Origin: UBA2266 sp964406945
Lineage (GTDB): Bacteria > Planctomycetota > Phycisphaerae > Sedimentisphaerales > Anaerobacaceae
DNA: 64,000 bases
NCBI GenBank assembly: GCA_964406945.1
Contig: CAYOTO010000012.1
Location: forward strand, 18,571 to 82,570
Direction: 5' to 3'
Made by a program: the position numbers and the translations under genes
In this document: positions 34,275-42,088 of the stretch, piece after piece
How positions within the stretch are numbered: the first letter of the stretch is position 1
Layout of the letters: every line of letters begins with the position of its first letter
The notes under the pieces: generated by a model
Told to the model about the DNA's origin: nothing
Database searches by the model: none
Seen by the model: the letters and a program-made list of their open reading frames with translations, nothing else

Positions 34275-36071
34275 ATGTTTAACCGAAGAACGGTCGCAGC
34301 CATAGCGCTTGTGCAACTGCTCGCTTTGGGCGTCGCCGGCGCAGAGACACTCAAGGAAAACTGGAGCGACTTTCTGCACTATACCAAAATAGGTCGATTC
34401 GACCTGGCCACCGGCTACGGCGAGGCGATCCTCCAGAGCAGCCCCGAGCCCACCGAACTGCTCAAGCTGGCCAGAGAAAACCACTACGGTTACCAGATCA
34501 TCAAGAGAGTTGTAGAAGATCCGCCAAACGCCGAACTGGCCGCCGTCGCCGAGAAAATCATCAAGATCGTAGAAGAAGGGCGGTTCAGCCGCCGTACCGA
34601 CGATGCACTGATCGCCACCGAAGTCCGTCGCCTCAGCAGCACCGAAAGGGGCAAATACATCGCCACTCAGAGGCTTAAAGACGCAGGCGAATACGCTATC
34701 CCCTTCATGCTGGACGCCATGGCCGACCCCTCGAGACGCGACGAACTGCCTCACATCATCGAAACTCTGCCGAAGATCGGACGCGATGCCATCCGGCCTC
34801 TCGTCGCCGCTCTGCAGATGAAGGACGTCGCAATCAAAACTGAAATTATCAACGCACTCGGCGAAATCGGCTACAACCAGTCGCTGGGCTACCTCAAGTA
34901 CGTAGTCGAAAACTCCGACTCGACACCGATTCGCGCTGCCGCTACCGTTGCCGTGCGAAAAATTGATCCCGCCGCGATGAAAGCCCCCGCGGCGCTGCTG
35001 TTCTACAAAACCGCCGAAGAATACTACTACCACGCCGATTCGCTCGCTCCCGCCGAAGACGCCGATTTCGGCAACATCTGGTTCTGGGACGAGCAGAATC
35101 AGCAACTGACCAGGGAACCGGTCGACAGAGATTACTTCTACGAACTCATGGCCATGAGAAACACCGAATGGTCGCTTCGGGCAGATGAGAGCTTCGGCGC
35201 AGCAATCGGACTCTGGCTTGCAAGTTTCCTCAAAGCCGAGGCCGCCGATGTCGAATCCATGCCCGATTACTTCGGCGCCTCACATGCCGATGCACTGGTA
35301 TACGCCACAACCGCCGGCCCCGCGTACCTGCACCAGGCCCTTGCAAGGGCGGTAAAGGACAAAAACGCCGACGTCGCACTGGGCGCCGTCGAGGCACTGG
35401 CAACAACCGCGGGCGAAAAATCACTGCTCTACAGGATGGGTGTGGCACAACCGCTCGTCGAGGCCCTCTCTTTCGACGATAAGGCCGTTAAATACAGTGC
35501 GGCCATCGCCGTGGCCGAGGCCGGACCCACACGTGATTTTCCCGAAGCCAAACTGGTCACCGCCAATCTGGGCGCAGCTATCGGCGAACGCGGCGAAAAC
35601 GTAAGCGAGACCACCCGCCGGTGGGGCCCGCAGATAGCCGACGAATACGCACTCAGGGCCGCCGAAGCGATGCTCTCGCTCGCCCGAACGCGAAACAAGG
35701 TAATCAACCTTTCGCTGGCCAGGGCCGAATTGGTCGCCGCTACCAGCGATCCGCGATCTCAGATGCAGATCCTTGCCGGCAAGATTCTGGCCCATCTCGA
35801 CAGCCCCGAGGCACAGCGGGCTGTTGCGGCAATGGCCCTGAACAGCGATAACGACCAGGCAGTCCGCATCGCCGCCTTTGATTCGCTCGGACTCAGCGCT
35901 AAAATCAACGCCAACATGCTCCCCGAGGATATGATCGACGCCATCTACAGCCTGATCGGCTCCGATGCGACCGATCCCGAACTTCGCAGTGCGGCAGCCG
36001 CCGCTTACGGTGCACTGAACCTGCCCAGTCGAAAGGTCAAAGACCTCATCCTCGACCAGGCCAAGAGCTGA
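34275..36071 (+). CDS. Exported HEAT-repeat protein
   Basis: 598 residues. Signal peptide AAIALVQLLALGVAGAETL. The body is almost all alpha helical with HEAT/PBS-lyase-type repeats, e.g. AIPFMLDAMADPSRRDELPHI, AIRPLVAALQMKDVAIKTEI and later DVALGAVEALATTAGEKSL. No catalytic motif seen. Likely a periplasmic scaffold for protein or complex binding. GGAG is eight bases upstream of ATG. It has its own promoter, leader and terminator, so it is a single-gene unit. Confidence 0.85.
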   Translation: MFNRRTVAAIALVQLLALGVAGAETLKENWSDFLHYTKIGRFDLATGYGEAILQSSPEPTELLKLARENHYGYQIIKRVVEDPPNAELAAVAEKIIKIVEEGRFSRRTDDALIATEVRRLSSTERGKYIATQRLKDAGEYAIPFMLDAMADPSRRDELPHIIETLPKIGRDAIRPLVAALQMKDVAIKTEIINALGEIGYNQSLGYLKYVVENSDSTPIRAAATVAVRKIDPAAMKAPAALLFYKTAEEYYYHADSLAPAEDADFGNIWFWDEQNQQLTREPVDRDYFYELMAMRNTEWSLRADESFGAAIGLWLASFLKAEAADVESMPDYFGASHADALVYATTAGPAYLHQALARAVKDKNADVALGAVEALATTAGEKSLLYRMGVAQPLVEALSFDDKAVKYSAAIAVAEAGPTRDFPEAKLVTANLGAAIGERGENVSETTRRWGPQIADEYALRAAEAMLSLARTRNKVINLSLARAELVAATSDPRSQMQILAGKILAHLDSPEAQRAVAAMALNSDNDQAVRIAAFDSLGLSAKINANMLPEDMIDAIYSLIGSDATDPELRSAAAAAYGALNLPSRKVKDLILDQAKS

Positions 36072-36089
36072 AAACATCAATCACAACAG

Positions 36090-36120
36090 GCCCCGGTGTT
36101 CCGGCGCCGGGGCTTGTTTA
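36090..36120 (+). terminator. Intrinsic terminator after HEAT gene
   Basis: GCCCCGGTG (36090-36098) pairs with CGCCGGGGC (36105-36113), a 9-bp stem including one G-U pair with a six-base loop, followed by TTGTTT. Starts 18 bases after the stop codon. Confidence 0.75.
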
Positions 36121-36273
36121 TACGCAGACTCACAGAACTCGCCTCCCGGACCTGTGCCAAATATCGTTCTGAGCCGAAGGCAATCCGGCCACCGACCCAG
36201 TTATTTGCCCGGATTTCTTGGCTGTGCCCAAAGGCGTTTCGCATACCGCTCCACAACCCCTGCGACGCATATC

Positions 36274-36302
36274 TTGACGGGCATTCGCCGTAGAGCTAGA
36301 AT
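36274..36302 (+). promoter_or_regulatory. Promoter for epimerase operon
   Basis: TTGACG (36274-36279) and TAGAAT (36297-36302) with the ideal 17-base spacer, each one mismatch from consensus. Transcription would begin near 36309, about 56 bases before the ATG at 36365. Confidence 0.7.
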
Positions 36303-36364
36303 TGCGTCTGTTTTGCAGACTTTCAGCCTTTTGCGCGTTTTAATTGGAACAGGAGATCCGGAGA

Positions 36365-37648
36365 ATGTCGATCGACCCAGCAAGAATCGATTCATGTCTG
36401 ACCGAGTGCACCCAGCACCTCACGCAGGAACTGCTGCCGTTCTGGCTGGACCGGTGCAGAGATGACGTTAACGGCGGTTTCATCACCCATTTTGACAAGG
36501 ACGGCAACGACACCGGCGAGGACGAAAAATCGCTGATCGCCCAGAGCCGCACCGTCTACACCATGTCTTGTGCCCACAGAGCCGGCTACGGCGACGGCAA
36601 ATGCGCAGAATATGCCCGCCACGGCGTCGATTTCATGATCGACAAAATGTGGGACAACGAGCACGGCGGGTTCTTCTGGACCGTCGACCGCAAGGGAAAC
36701 GTCGCAATCGACAAGAAAATCCTCTACGGACTCAGCTTCTGTATGTATTCGCTCAGCGAATACACCCTGGCCACCGGCGACAAACGCGGCGTTGAATACG
36801 CCGAGAAAGTATTCGATCTGGTCAAAAAGCACTGCGCAGATGTGTGCTATGGCGGCTTTTTCGAGATGTTCGAGCGCGACTGGACCCTCTGTGGTCCGGG
36901 TGCCGGCGGCGGCGACAGAAAAACTCTCGACGTCCACATGCACCTGATGGAAGCATTCACCACTCTATGCGAATGCACCGGCAAAAACATCCACCTGCGA
37001 ACCCTGGTAGAGGACATCGAACTGCTCCGCACAAAAATCCTCCACCCTGAATATGCAACCGGCATCCCGCAGTTCACCACATCCTGGGAAATAGCCCCGC
37101 AGATCAAGTTCGACATAATCTGGGGCTGGGACCGATTCGCCGATGGCGGCGCCAAACCCAACGCCGAAGACAACACCTCGGCCGGCCACAATGTCGAATT
37201 CGCATGGCTGCTGGCTCACGCAACCGACATCATGAACGACAAATGGGACCGCTACCGGGACCTGATCCGCAAGGCCATGGACCACGGAATAGAAAACGGC
37301 ATCGACCCGGAATACGGCGGCGTCTACGTCGAAGGCCCCCACGCAGGCGGCGTTTACGACATGGAAAAAGAGTTCTGGCAGCAGGCCGAGGTCATGATCG
37401 GAGCACTCGAAGGCTGCTTGCGATTCGACCCCGACCGTTATTGGCCGGCCTACGAAAACGTCCACCGCTTCGTCTTCGACAAGATGATCAACCACCCGGT
37501 CGGCGAATGGTGGCCGCTGCTCAGCCGCGAAGGAAAACCCATCTGGACCCACATGAGCCATTCATGGAAAGTCAACTACCACACGGTCAGATGCATGGTC
37601 AAGTGCATCGAGAGATTGAAAAAACTCAAGGTTAAACTTGCCGTATAA
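36365..37648 (+). CDS. AGE-family epimerase (N-acylglucosamine/cellobiose 2-epimerase-like)
   Basis: 427 residues of an (alpha/alpha)6-barrel. ATG 36365 has AGGAG nine bases upstream; the TTG at 36344 is less likely. Family marks include VNGGFITHFDKDGN, NEHGGFFWTVDRKGN, SEYTLATGD, EFWQQAEVMIGALEG and the C-terminal SWKVNYHTVRCMVKCIE with the conserved His. The family interconverts C2 epimers of sugars, either N-acylated or in disaccharides. No signal peptide, so cytoplasmic. First gene of a three-gene operon (6- and 10-base gaps). Confidence 0.88.
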   Translation: MSIDPARIDSCLTECTQHLTQELLPFWLDRCRDDVNGGFITHFDKDGNDTGEDEKSLIAQSRTVYTMSCAHRAGYGDGKCAEYARHGVDFMIDKMWDNEHGGFFWTVDRKGNVAIDKKILYGLSFCMYSLSEYTLATGDKRGVEYAEKVFDLVKKHCADVCYGGFFEMFERDWTLCGPGAGGGDRKTLDVHMHLMEAFTTLCECTGKNIHLRTLVEDIELLRTKILHPEYATGIPQFTTSWEIAPQIKFDIIWGWDRFADGGAKPNAEDNTSAGHNVEFAWLLAHATDIMNDKWDRYRDLIRKAMDHGIENGIDPEYGGVYVEGPHAGGVYDMEKEFWQQAEVMIGALEGCLRFDPDRYWPAYENVHRFVFDKMINHPVGEWWPLLSREGKPIWTHMSHSWKVNYHTVRCMVKCIERLKKLKVKLAV

Positions 37649-37654
37649 CTCGAC

Positions 37655-38692
37655 ATGCAATACAAGGGCAGATACCAGATTTTCGATTCGAGCCGGATAA
37701 AGACCTACCCCGTCGCTGCGCGCTCCAACAAGGTCACCCGGAAAGACCTCATCAGCCCGGAGCGAGCCCGTCAAACCCCGGTCACCCTGCCCGCACACAC
37801 CGAAAGAACCATAGCGACAGTAGCGGATTCGATAGTCCGGTCCGGCAGGGCGGGCCAACCCGTAATTCTCTTCACCGGCGCGCACCTGATAAAGAACGGC
37901 CTCGGACCACTCCTGGCGGATCTGGTCGAAAAAGACATGCTGACTCTCGTGGCCGGCAACGCCGCCACCGCAATACACGATTTCGAACTGGCGATGATCG
38001 GCCAGACCAGCGAAAACGTGCCAAACGCCCTCGGCCGCGGCCGGTTCGGAATGGCCCGCGAATTCGCGTACATAAACGCGGCCGTCTCAGCCGGAAACGA
38101 CCTCCAAATGGGCTTCGGCGAGGCCCTCGGCAAGCTCATCTGCGACAAAAGCTTCTGCCGCGAAGTGCTCGAAACACTTGCCCCTGCGGATTGCGTTCCC
38201 GATTTTCCGTACTCTAAGGCCGGCCTCATCGCAACATGCTATCGCAAGGCCGTGCCGCTCACAATCCACGCCGGAATCGGCACCGACGTCACAGACCAGC
38301 ACCCGTCCTTCGACGGCGCCGCCAAAGGCGGCTGCAGCGGCAGGGATTTCCTCATTTACACCAACGAGGTCGAAAAGATGACCAACGGTGGCGTCGTCAT
38401 CAACATAGGCAGCGCTGTAACCGGCCCCGAAGTGCTGCTCAAAGCCGTCTCCATGGCCGCAAACACGGGCAACCCCGCACAGGGCATAATCACTGCCGAT
38501 TTCGACATCAGAAGCCACAATCCCGACGAAATGACAGATGAACAGACCGCCGGATACTATTTCCGCGACCAGAAGAGCATCGTCGCCAGAATCCCCGCGG
38601 CCTTCGAAGGCGCCGGATACTACGTCCACGGCGATCAACGCCATACGTTCCTGCGCCTCTACCAACTGCTCGAACAAGCGAATCGAAAGTAG
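37655..38692 (+). CDS. Unrecognised enzyme, faintly deoxyhypusine-synthase-like
   Basis: 345 residues, soluble. I cannot place it firmly. The segments QPVILFTGAHLIKNGLGPLL, LVAGNAATAIHDFELAM, GIGTDVTDQHPSFDGAA and GGVVINIGSAVTGPEVLL recall NAD-binding deoxyhypusine synthase folds, where a Gly-rich loop and Asp residues hold NAD. No eIF5A-type substrate is expected in a bacterium, so any activity would differ; a homospermidine-type or new sugar-related reaction are alternatives. It is 6 bases after the epimerase gene and 10 before the kinase-HAD fusion, so function in that pathway is inferred from context alone. Confidence 0.7.
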   Translation: MQYKGRYQIFDSSRIKTYPVAARSNKVTRKDLISPERARQTPVTLPAHTERTIATVADSIVRSGRAGQPVILFTGAHLIKNGLGPLLADLVEKDMLTLVAGNAATAIHDFELAMIGQTSENVPNALGRGRFGMAREFAYINAAVSAGNDLQMGFGEALGKLICDKSFCREVLETLAPADCVPDFPYSKAGLIATCYRKAVPLTIHAGIGTDVTDQHPSFDGAAKGGCSGRDFLIYTNEVEKMTNGGVVINIGSAVTGPEVLLKAVSMAANTGNPAQGIITADFDIRSHNPDEMTDEQTAGYYFRDQKSIVARIPAAFEGAGYYVHGDQRHTFLRLYQLLEQANRK

Positions 38693-38702
38693 TTGTTCCA
38701 CC

Positions 38703-40601
38703 ATGAAACAGCAGCGCATAGCCGAAATACTAAACGCCATAAAGGCAGTCAATATAGCGGTTTACGGCGATTTCTGCCTCGACGCCTACTGGATGCTCGA
38801 TCCCCGCGGCTCCGAAGTCTCCGTGGAAACAGGCCTCCAGGCCAGCGCGGTCGCAAAGCACTATTACTCGCTCGGCGGCGCATCCAACGTGGTGGCCAAT
38901 ATCGCCGCTCTCGAGCCTGCGTCAATACGTGTGATCGGCGTCATAGGCGACGACATTTTCGCCAGGGAGCTGCAGCGTCAGTTCGCCGAACTGGGCGTGG
39001 ACACGTCGAATCTTGTCGTACAACCTCAAGACTTCGATACCGTAACGTTCGGCAAGCCCTACCTCGAGGGCAACGAACAGTCCCGCATGGATTTCGGGTT
39101 CTTCAACAAAAGAAGCGAAGAAATCGACCGCCGCCTCCTGAGCGGAATCGAACAGGCCCTGCAACAGTGCGACGCCACGATTTTTAATCAGCAGGTGCCC
39201 GGCTGCATCACGAACGAAAGCTTCATAGACGCCGCCAACCGGCTCTTCGACGAATACAACGACAAGATCGTCCTGCTGGATTCCCGCCATTACGGCCACC
39301 GATTCACCAACATTTACCGCAAGACCAACGATCTCGAAGCAGCCGAACTCAACGGAGCCGAAGCCGCCCTGGACGATGTCGTAACCCTCGACGACGTCCG
39401 AACTTACGCATCCAGTCTTTTTCAACGCTCCGGCAAACCCGTATTCCTCACCAGAGGCTCGCGAGGCATAATCACCGTCGATTCCCAAGGCCTTAGCGAG
39501 ATTCCAGGCATTCAGTTGATGAAAAAGCTCGACCCCGTAGGCGCCGGCGACACAGTCACCAGCGCCCTGGCGCTGTGCCTGGGTGCCGGTGTTGAACCGG
39601 CCGAAGCGGCGCAGATAGCCAACTTCGCAGCCGCCGTAACGGTACAAAAACTCTTCCAGACCGGAACTGCCTCGCCCGCCGAAATACTGCAAATCGGCCC
39701 GGAGGCGGATTACATCTACCAGCCCGAGCTGGCCGCCGACCTTCGCCGCGCCCGCTACCACGAAGACACGGAAATCGAAGTTTGTTGCGAAGATTTCACC
39801 GCCGGACAGGTCAAACACGTCGTGTTCGACCACGACGGCACCATCAGCACGCTTCGCCAGGGCTGGGAAGAGATTATGGCCCCGGTCATGATAAAGGCCA
39901 TCCTCGGCCAGCATTACGAAACCGCAGACGAAACACTCTACCACAAGGTCCGCACCCGCGTGCTGGACTATATCGACAACTCCACGGGAATACAGACCAT
40001 CCTTCAGATGGAGGCCCTGGTCGAAATGGTCCGTGAATTCGCCGTCGTGCCCGAAAACCGGATACTCGACAAATTCGGCTACAAAGAGATCTACAACCAG
40101 GCCCTGATGCAGCTTGTGAACCGCAGGATAGAAAAATTCCGGACCGGCCAGTTGGACATCAGCGACTACACCGTCAAAGGCTCCGTGCAGTTCCTCGAAT
40201 CTCTCAAGCAAAACGGCCTCAAGCTCTATCTGGCCAGCGGCACCGACCATCAGGACGTGGTCAACGAAGCCACCGCTCTCGGATACGCTGGATTGTTCGA
40301 CGGCGGCATTTACGGCGCCGTCGGAGACGTCAGCAAGTACTCCAAAAAGATGGTAATCGAGCGCATCATGACCGAAAACCACCTGGAAGGCCCACAACTG
40401 GCGGTCATCGGGGATGGCCCCGTAGAAATCCGCGAATGCCGTAAGCGAAATGGCATAGCCATAGGCCTTGCGAGCGACGAAATCCGCCGCCACGGCCTGA
40501 ACGCCGAAAAACGCACCAGACTCATCAAGGCCGGAGCACAGTTGGTCGTACCCGACTTCTCCCGGCCCGGCCCTCTGCTCGAACTTCTCTGCCGCCCGTA
40601 A
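38703..40601 (+). CDS. PfkB-type sugar kinase fused to HAD phosphatase
   Basis: 632 residues in two domains. Residues ~1-345 resemble the kinase half of RfaE/HldE: YGDFCLDAYW at the start, GGASNVVANIAAL, and the anion-hole signature DPVGAGDTV (D283 as the likely base). Residues ~370-632 are a HAD hydrolase: FDHDGT (nucleophile D376, acid/base D378), YLASGTDHQD, KYSKKM Lys and GDGPVEI. A kinase and phosphatase in one chain suggests sequential phosphorylation and dephosphorylation at different positions, as in heptose nucleotide routes, here without a nucleotidyltransferase. The start is ATG 38703; an open frame to 38538 overlaps the previous gene. Confidence 0.85.
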   Translation: MKQQRIAEILNAIKAVNIAVYGDFCLDAYWMLDPRGSEVSVETGLQASAVAKHYYSLGGASNVVANIAALEPASIRVIGVIGDDIFARELQRQFAELGVDTSNLVVQPQDFDTVTFGKPYLEGNEQSRMDFGFFNKRSEEIDRRLLSGIEQALQQCDATIFNQQVPGCITNESFIDAANRLFDEYNDKIVLLDSRHYGHRFTNIYRKTNDLEAAELNGAEAALDDVVTLDDVRTYASSLFQRSGKPVFLTRGSRGIITVDSQGLSEIPGIQLMKKLDPVGAGDTVTSALALCLGAGVEPAEAAQIANFAAAVTVQKLFQTGTASPAEILQIGPEADYIYQPELAADLRRARYHEDTEIEVCCEDFTAGQVKHVVFDHDGTISTLRQGWEEIMAPVMIKAILGQHYETADETLYHKVRTRVLDYIDNSTGIQTILQMEALVEMVREFAVVPENRILDKFGYKEIYNQALMQLVNRRIEKFRTGQLDISDYTVKGSVQFLESLKQNGLKLYLASGTDHQDVVNEATALGYAGLFDGGIYGAVGDVSKYSKKMVIERIMTENHLEGPQLAVIGDGPVEIRECRKRNGIAIGLASDEIRRHGLNAEKRTRLIKAGAQLVVPDFSRPGPLLELLCRP

Positions 40602-40719
40602 GCAGCCGCCCAAAACGAAACTAACCGCAAAACTGCGAATTTCAACCGTCTCGAACAGCCTGCTTTCACGAAAAAACTCACGTTCGGCCCGCTTTTGGCA
40701 AGAATCGCCCAATTTAGCA

Positions 40720-40748
40720 TTGCATCCCGCCCACAAATCCTGTACAAA
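40720..40748 (+). promoter_or_regulatory. Weak promoter candidate for SPOR-like gene
   Basis: TTGCAT (40720-40725) and TACAAA (40743-40748), 17-base spacer, 4/6 matches each. A GGCGGG lies about 8 bases before the ATG at 40843. Confidence 0.3.
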
Positions 40749-40842
40749 TACCAGGTACTCTTGCGGTTTCGCTTCACCGCTGCGATATCACCGGTGGAGT
40801 ATGGATTAATAGGCTGAAAGCTAAGGATAGGCGGGTATTTGC

Positions 40843-41709
40843 ATGGGTCGGCAACGCGGAAAAAAGGCTCTTTACGAGGTAATCGGCAAGAGTCGGATAA
40901 AACCGGCCTCTGCCGTTGAGAAACTGCGGGACGACAAGGCTCCGGAACAAAAGGCCGAAAAGCCGCCCGAGAAAGCCGAAAACAAGGTCGAACCCGCTGA
41001 GATCGAGCAGCCGCAGCCCGAGCCACAAGCGCCGGAACCGGAGATCGAAGAACCGGTCGACGAGGAACTCGACGAGCCGGTACCCGATCCCGGCGTAGAA
41101 TGGAAAAAGAAGCCCGATCTTGTGCAGGTCAACGATGGCAGGGTGGAGTTTTCGTTGCCCTATCAGTTGTGTATCGTGGCCTGCCTGGGTGTCATAGTGT
41201 TGGTTCTGGGTGCGTACCGACTGGGCCAGATGAGTATGGCGGGCGAAAAACAGCCGGTTTCCGACGGCTCGATTGAAAACAGCGCCAGCCAGAATGCGGA
41301 TTTGGGTAACCCTGAGCCGGGAATTGCTCAGCGCCAGAATACGCCCGAGCCACGGGTCGAAAGCCCGCGAATCGAGCAGCCGCGGCTCGAGCCCCAACCG
41401 GCAACAACGCCGCCTTCGACGGGCAGCAATAGAATAGTTATACAGTCGTTCTCCGAAAGAGAAGACCTCGTACCCGTACAGAAGTATTTCGAGCAGTGCG
41501 GCGTAGCGACCGAAATAAGACAAATAGGCGGCTCGTACCTGCTGGTAACCAGCCGCAAATTTGAGAATCCGAACAAAGTCGGTACCGACGGGTACCGTAT
41601 GAAACAGAAAATTGTGGAATTGGGCGCCGGATACGAAGCGCCGCAGGGCTATGAGAGTTTCGCACCGAAGCTTTTCAGTGATGCCTATGGTATGAAATTT
41701 GACGACTAG
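40843..41709 (+). CDS. Single-pass membrane protein with SPOR-like C-terminus
   Basis: 288 residues: a basic start, a Pro/Glu-rich cytoplasmic linker (about 28-90), one membrane segment (CIVACLGVIVLVLGAYRLG, near 110-128), a second Pro-rich linker, and a C-terminal ~75-residue domain (NRIVIQSFSEREDLVPVQKYF to YEAPQGYE). The domain fits SPOR in layout, which binds denuded glycan strands at division septa; this is a likely but not certain reading. Followed 18 bases later by the small basic protein gene, so co-transcribed. Confidence 0.68.
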   Translation: MGRQRGKKALYEVIGKSRIKPASAVEKLRDDKAPEQKAEKPPEKAENKVEPAEIEQPQPEPQAPEPEIEEPVDEELDEPVPDPGVEWKKKPDLVQVNDGRVEFSLPYQLCIVACLGVIVLVLGAYRLGQMSMAGEKQPVSDGSIENSASQNADLGNPEPGIAQRQNTPEPRVESPRIEQPRLEPQPATTPPSTGSNRIVIQSFSEREDLVPVQKYFEQCGVATEIRQIGGSYLLVTSRKFENPNKVGTDGYRMKQKIVELGAGYEAPQGYESFAPKLFSDAYGMKFDD

Positions 41710-41727
41710 ATTGCAGGAGTATAATCG

Positions 41728-41958
41728 ATGAGTATTGATCCTTCATTGAAAGTTAAAGGGGCCCTCGCAAGGCATCGAAATGTTCTCAGCCGCGCCGAGC
41801 GAATCGAACGTCTGATAGAAGAAGAACGCTGGTCCGAAGGTGATTCCGTCCTGGGACTGCCCAAGGTCGAACATCGCAAGATTCAGACCGGCAAGAAGGA
41901 TAAGGCCGAAGTCGAAGAAGAAGCCGCTGCCGAACTCGAGACCCCTGCGGAAGAGTAA
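41728..41958 (+). CDS. PVC-type small basic protein
   Basis: 76 residues. The N-terminus MSIDPSLKVKGALARHRNV and the SRAERIERL...SVLGLPKVEHRK body match the small basic protein known from Planctomycetes, Verrucomicrobia and Chlamydiae (I believe TIGR04137), suggested to bind the ribosome or RNA. The tail is acidic here (EEEAAAELETPAEE), so the net charge is split. AGGAG is nine bases upstream of the ATG; a strong terminator follows. Confidence 0.85.
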   Translation: MSIDPSLKVKGALARHRNVLSRAERIERLIEEERWSEGDSVLGLPKVEHRKIQTGKKDKAEVEEEAAAELETPAEE

Positions 41959-41980
41959 AACAAACTCGATACGAAACGCT

Positions 41981-42017
41981 AAGCCGCAACTCTACAGCTT
42001 TGTTGCGGCTTTTTTTA
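41981..42017 (+). terminator. Intrinsic terminator after small basic protein gene
   Basis: AAGCCGCAAC (41981-41990) pairs perfectly with GTTGCGGCTT (42002-42011), 10-bp stem, 11-base loop, followed by a T run to 42016. Confidence 0.92.
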
Positions 42018-42088
42018 TGCGCAAACCGGCCTGAAGTTCTGGTACCATGAACTGCACGACCCGAAACCACGACTTCAGGAGAGCCGTT

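Noticed and set aside
38922..40736. Long open frame (604 residues) antisense to the kinase-HAD fusion
   Set aside because: The plus-strand frame carries two intact enzyme domains with catalytic motifs. The antisense frame has no recognisable motif and mirrors codon bias of the real gene.
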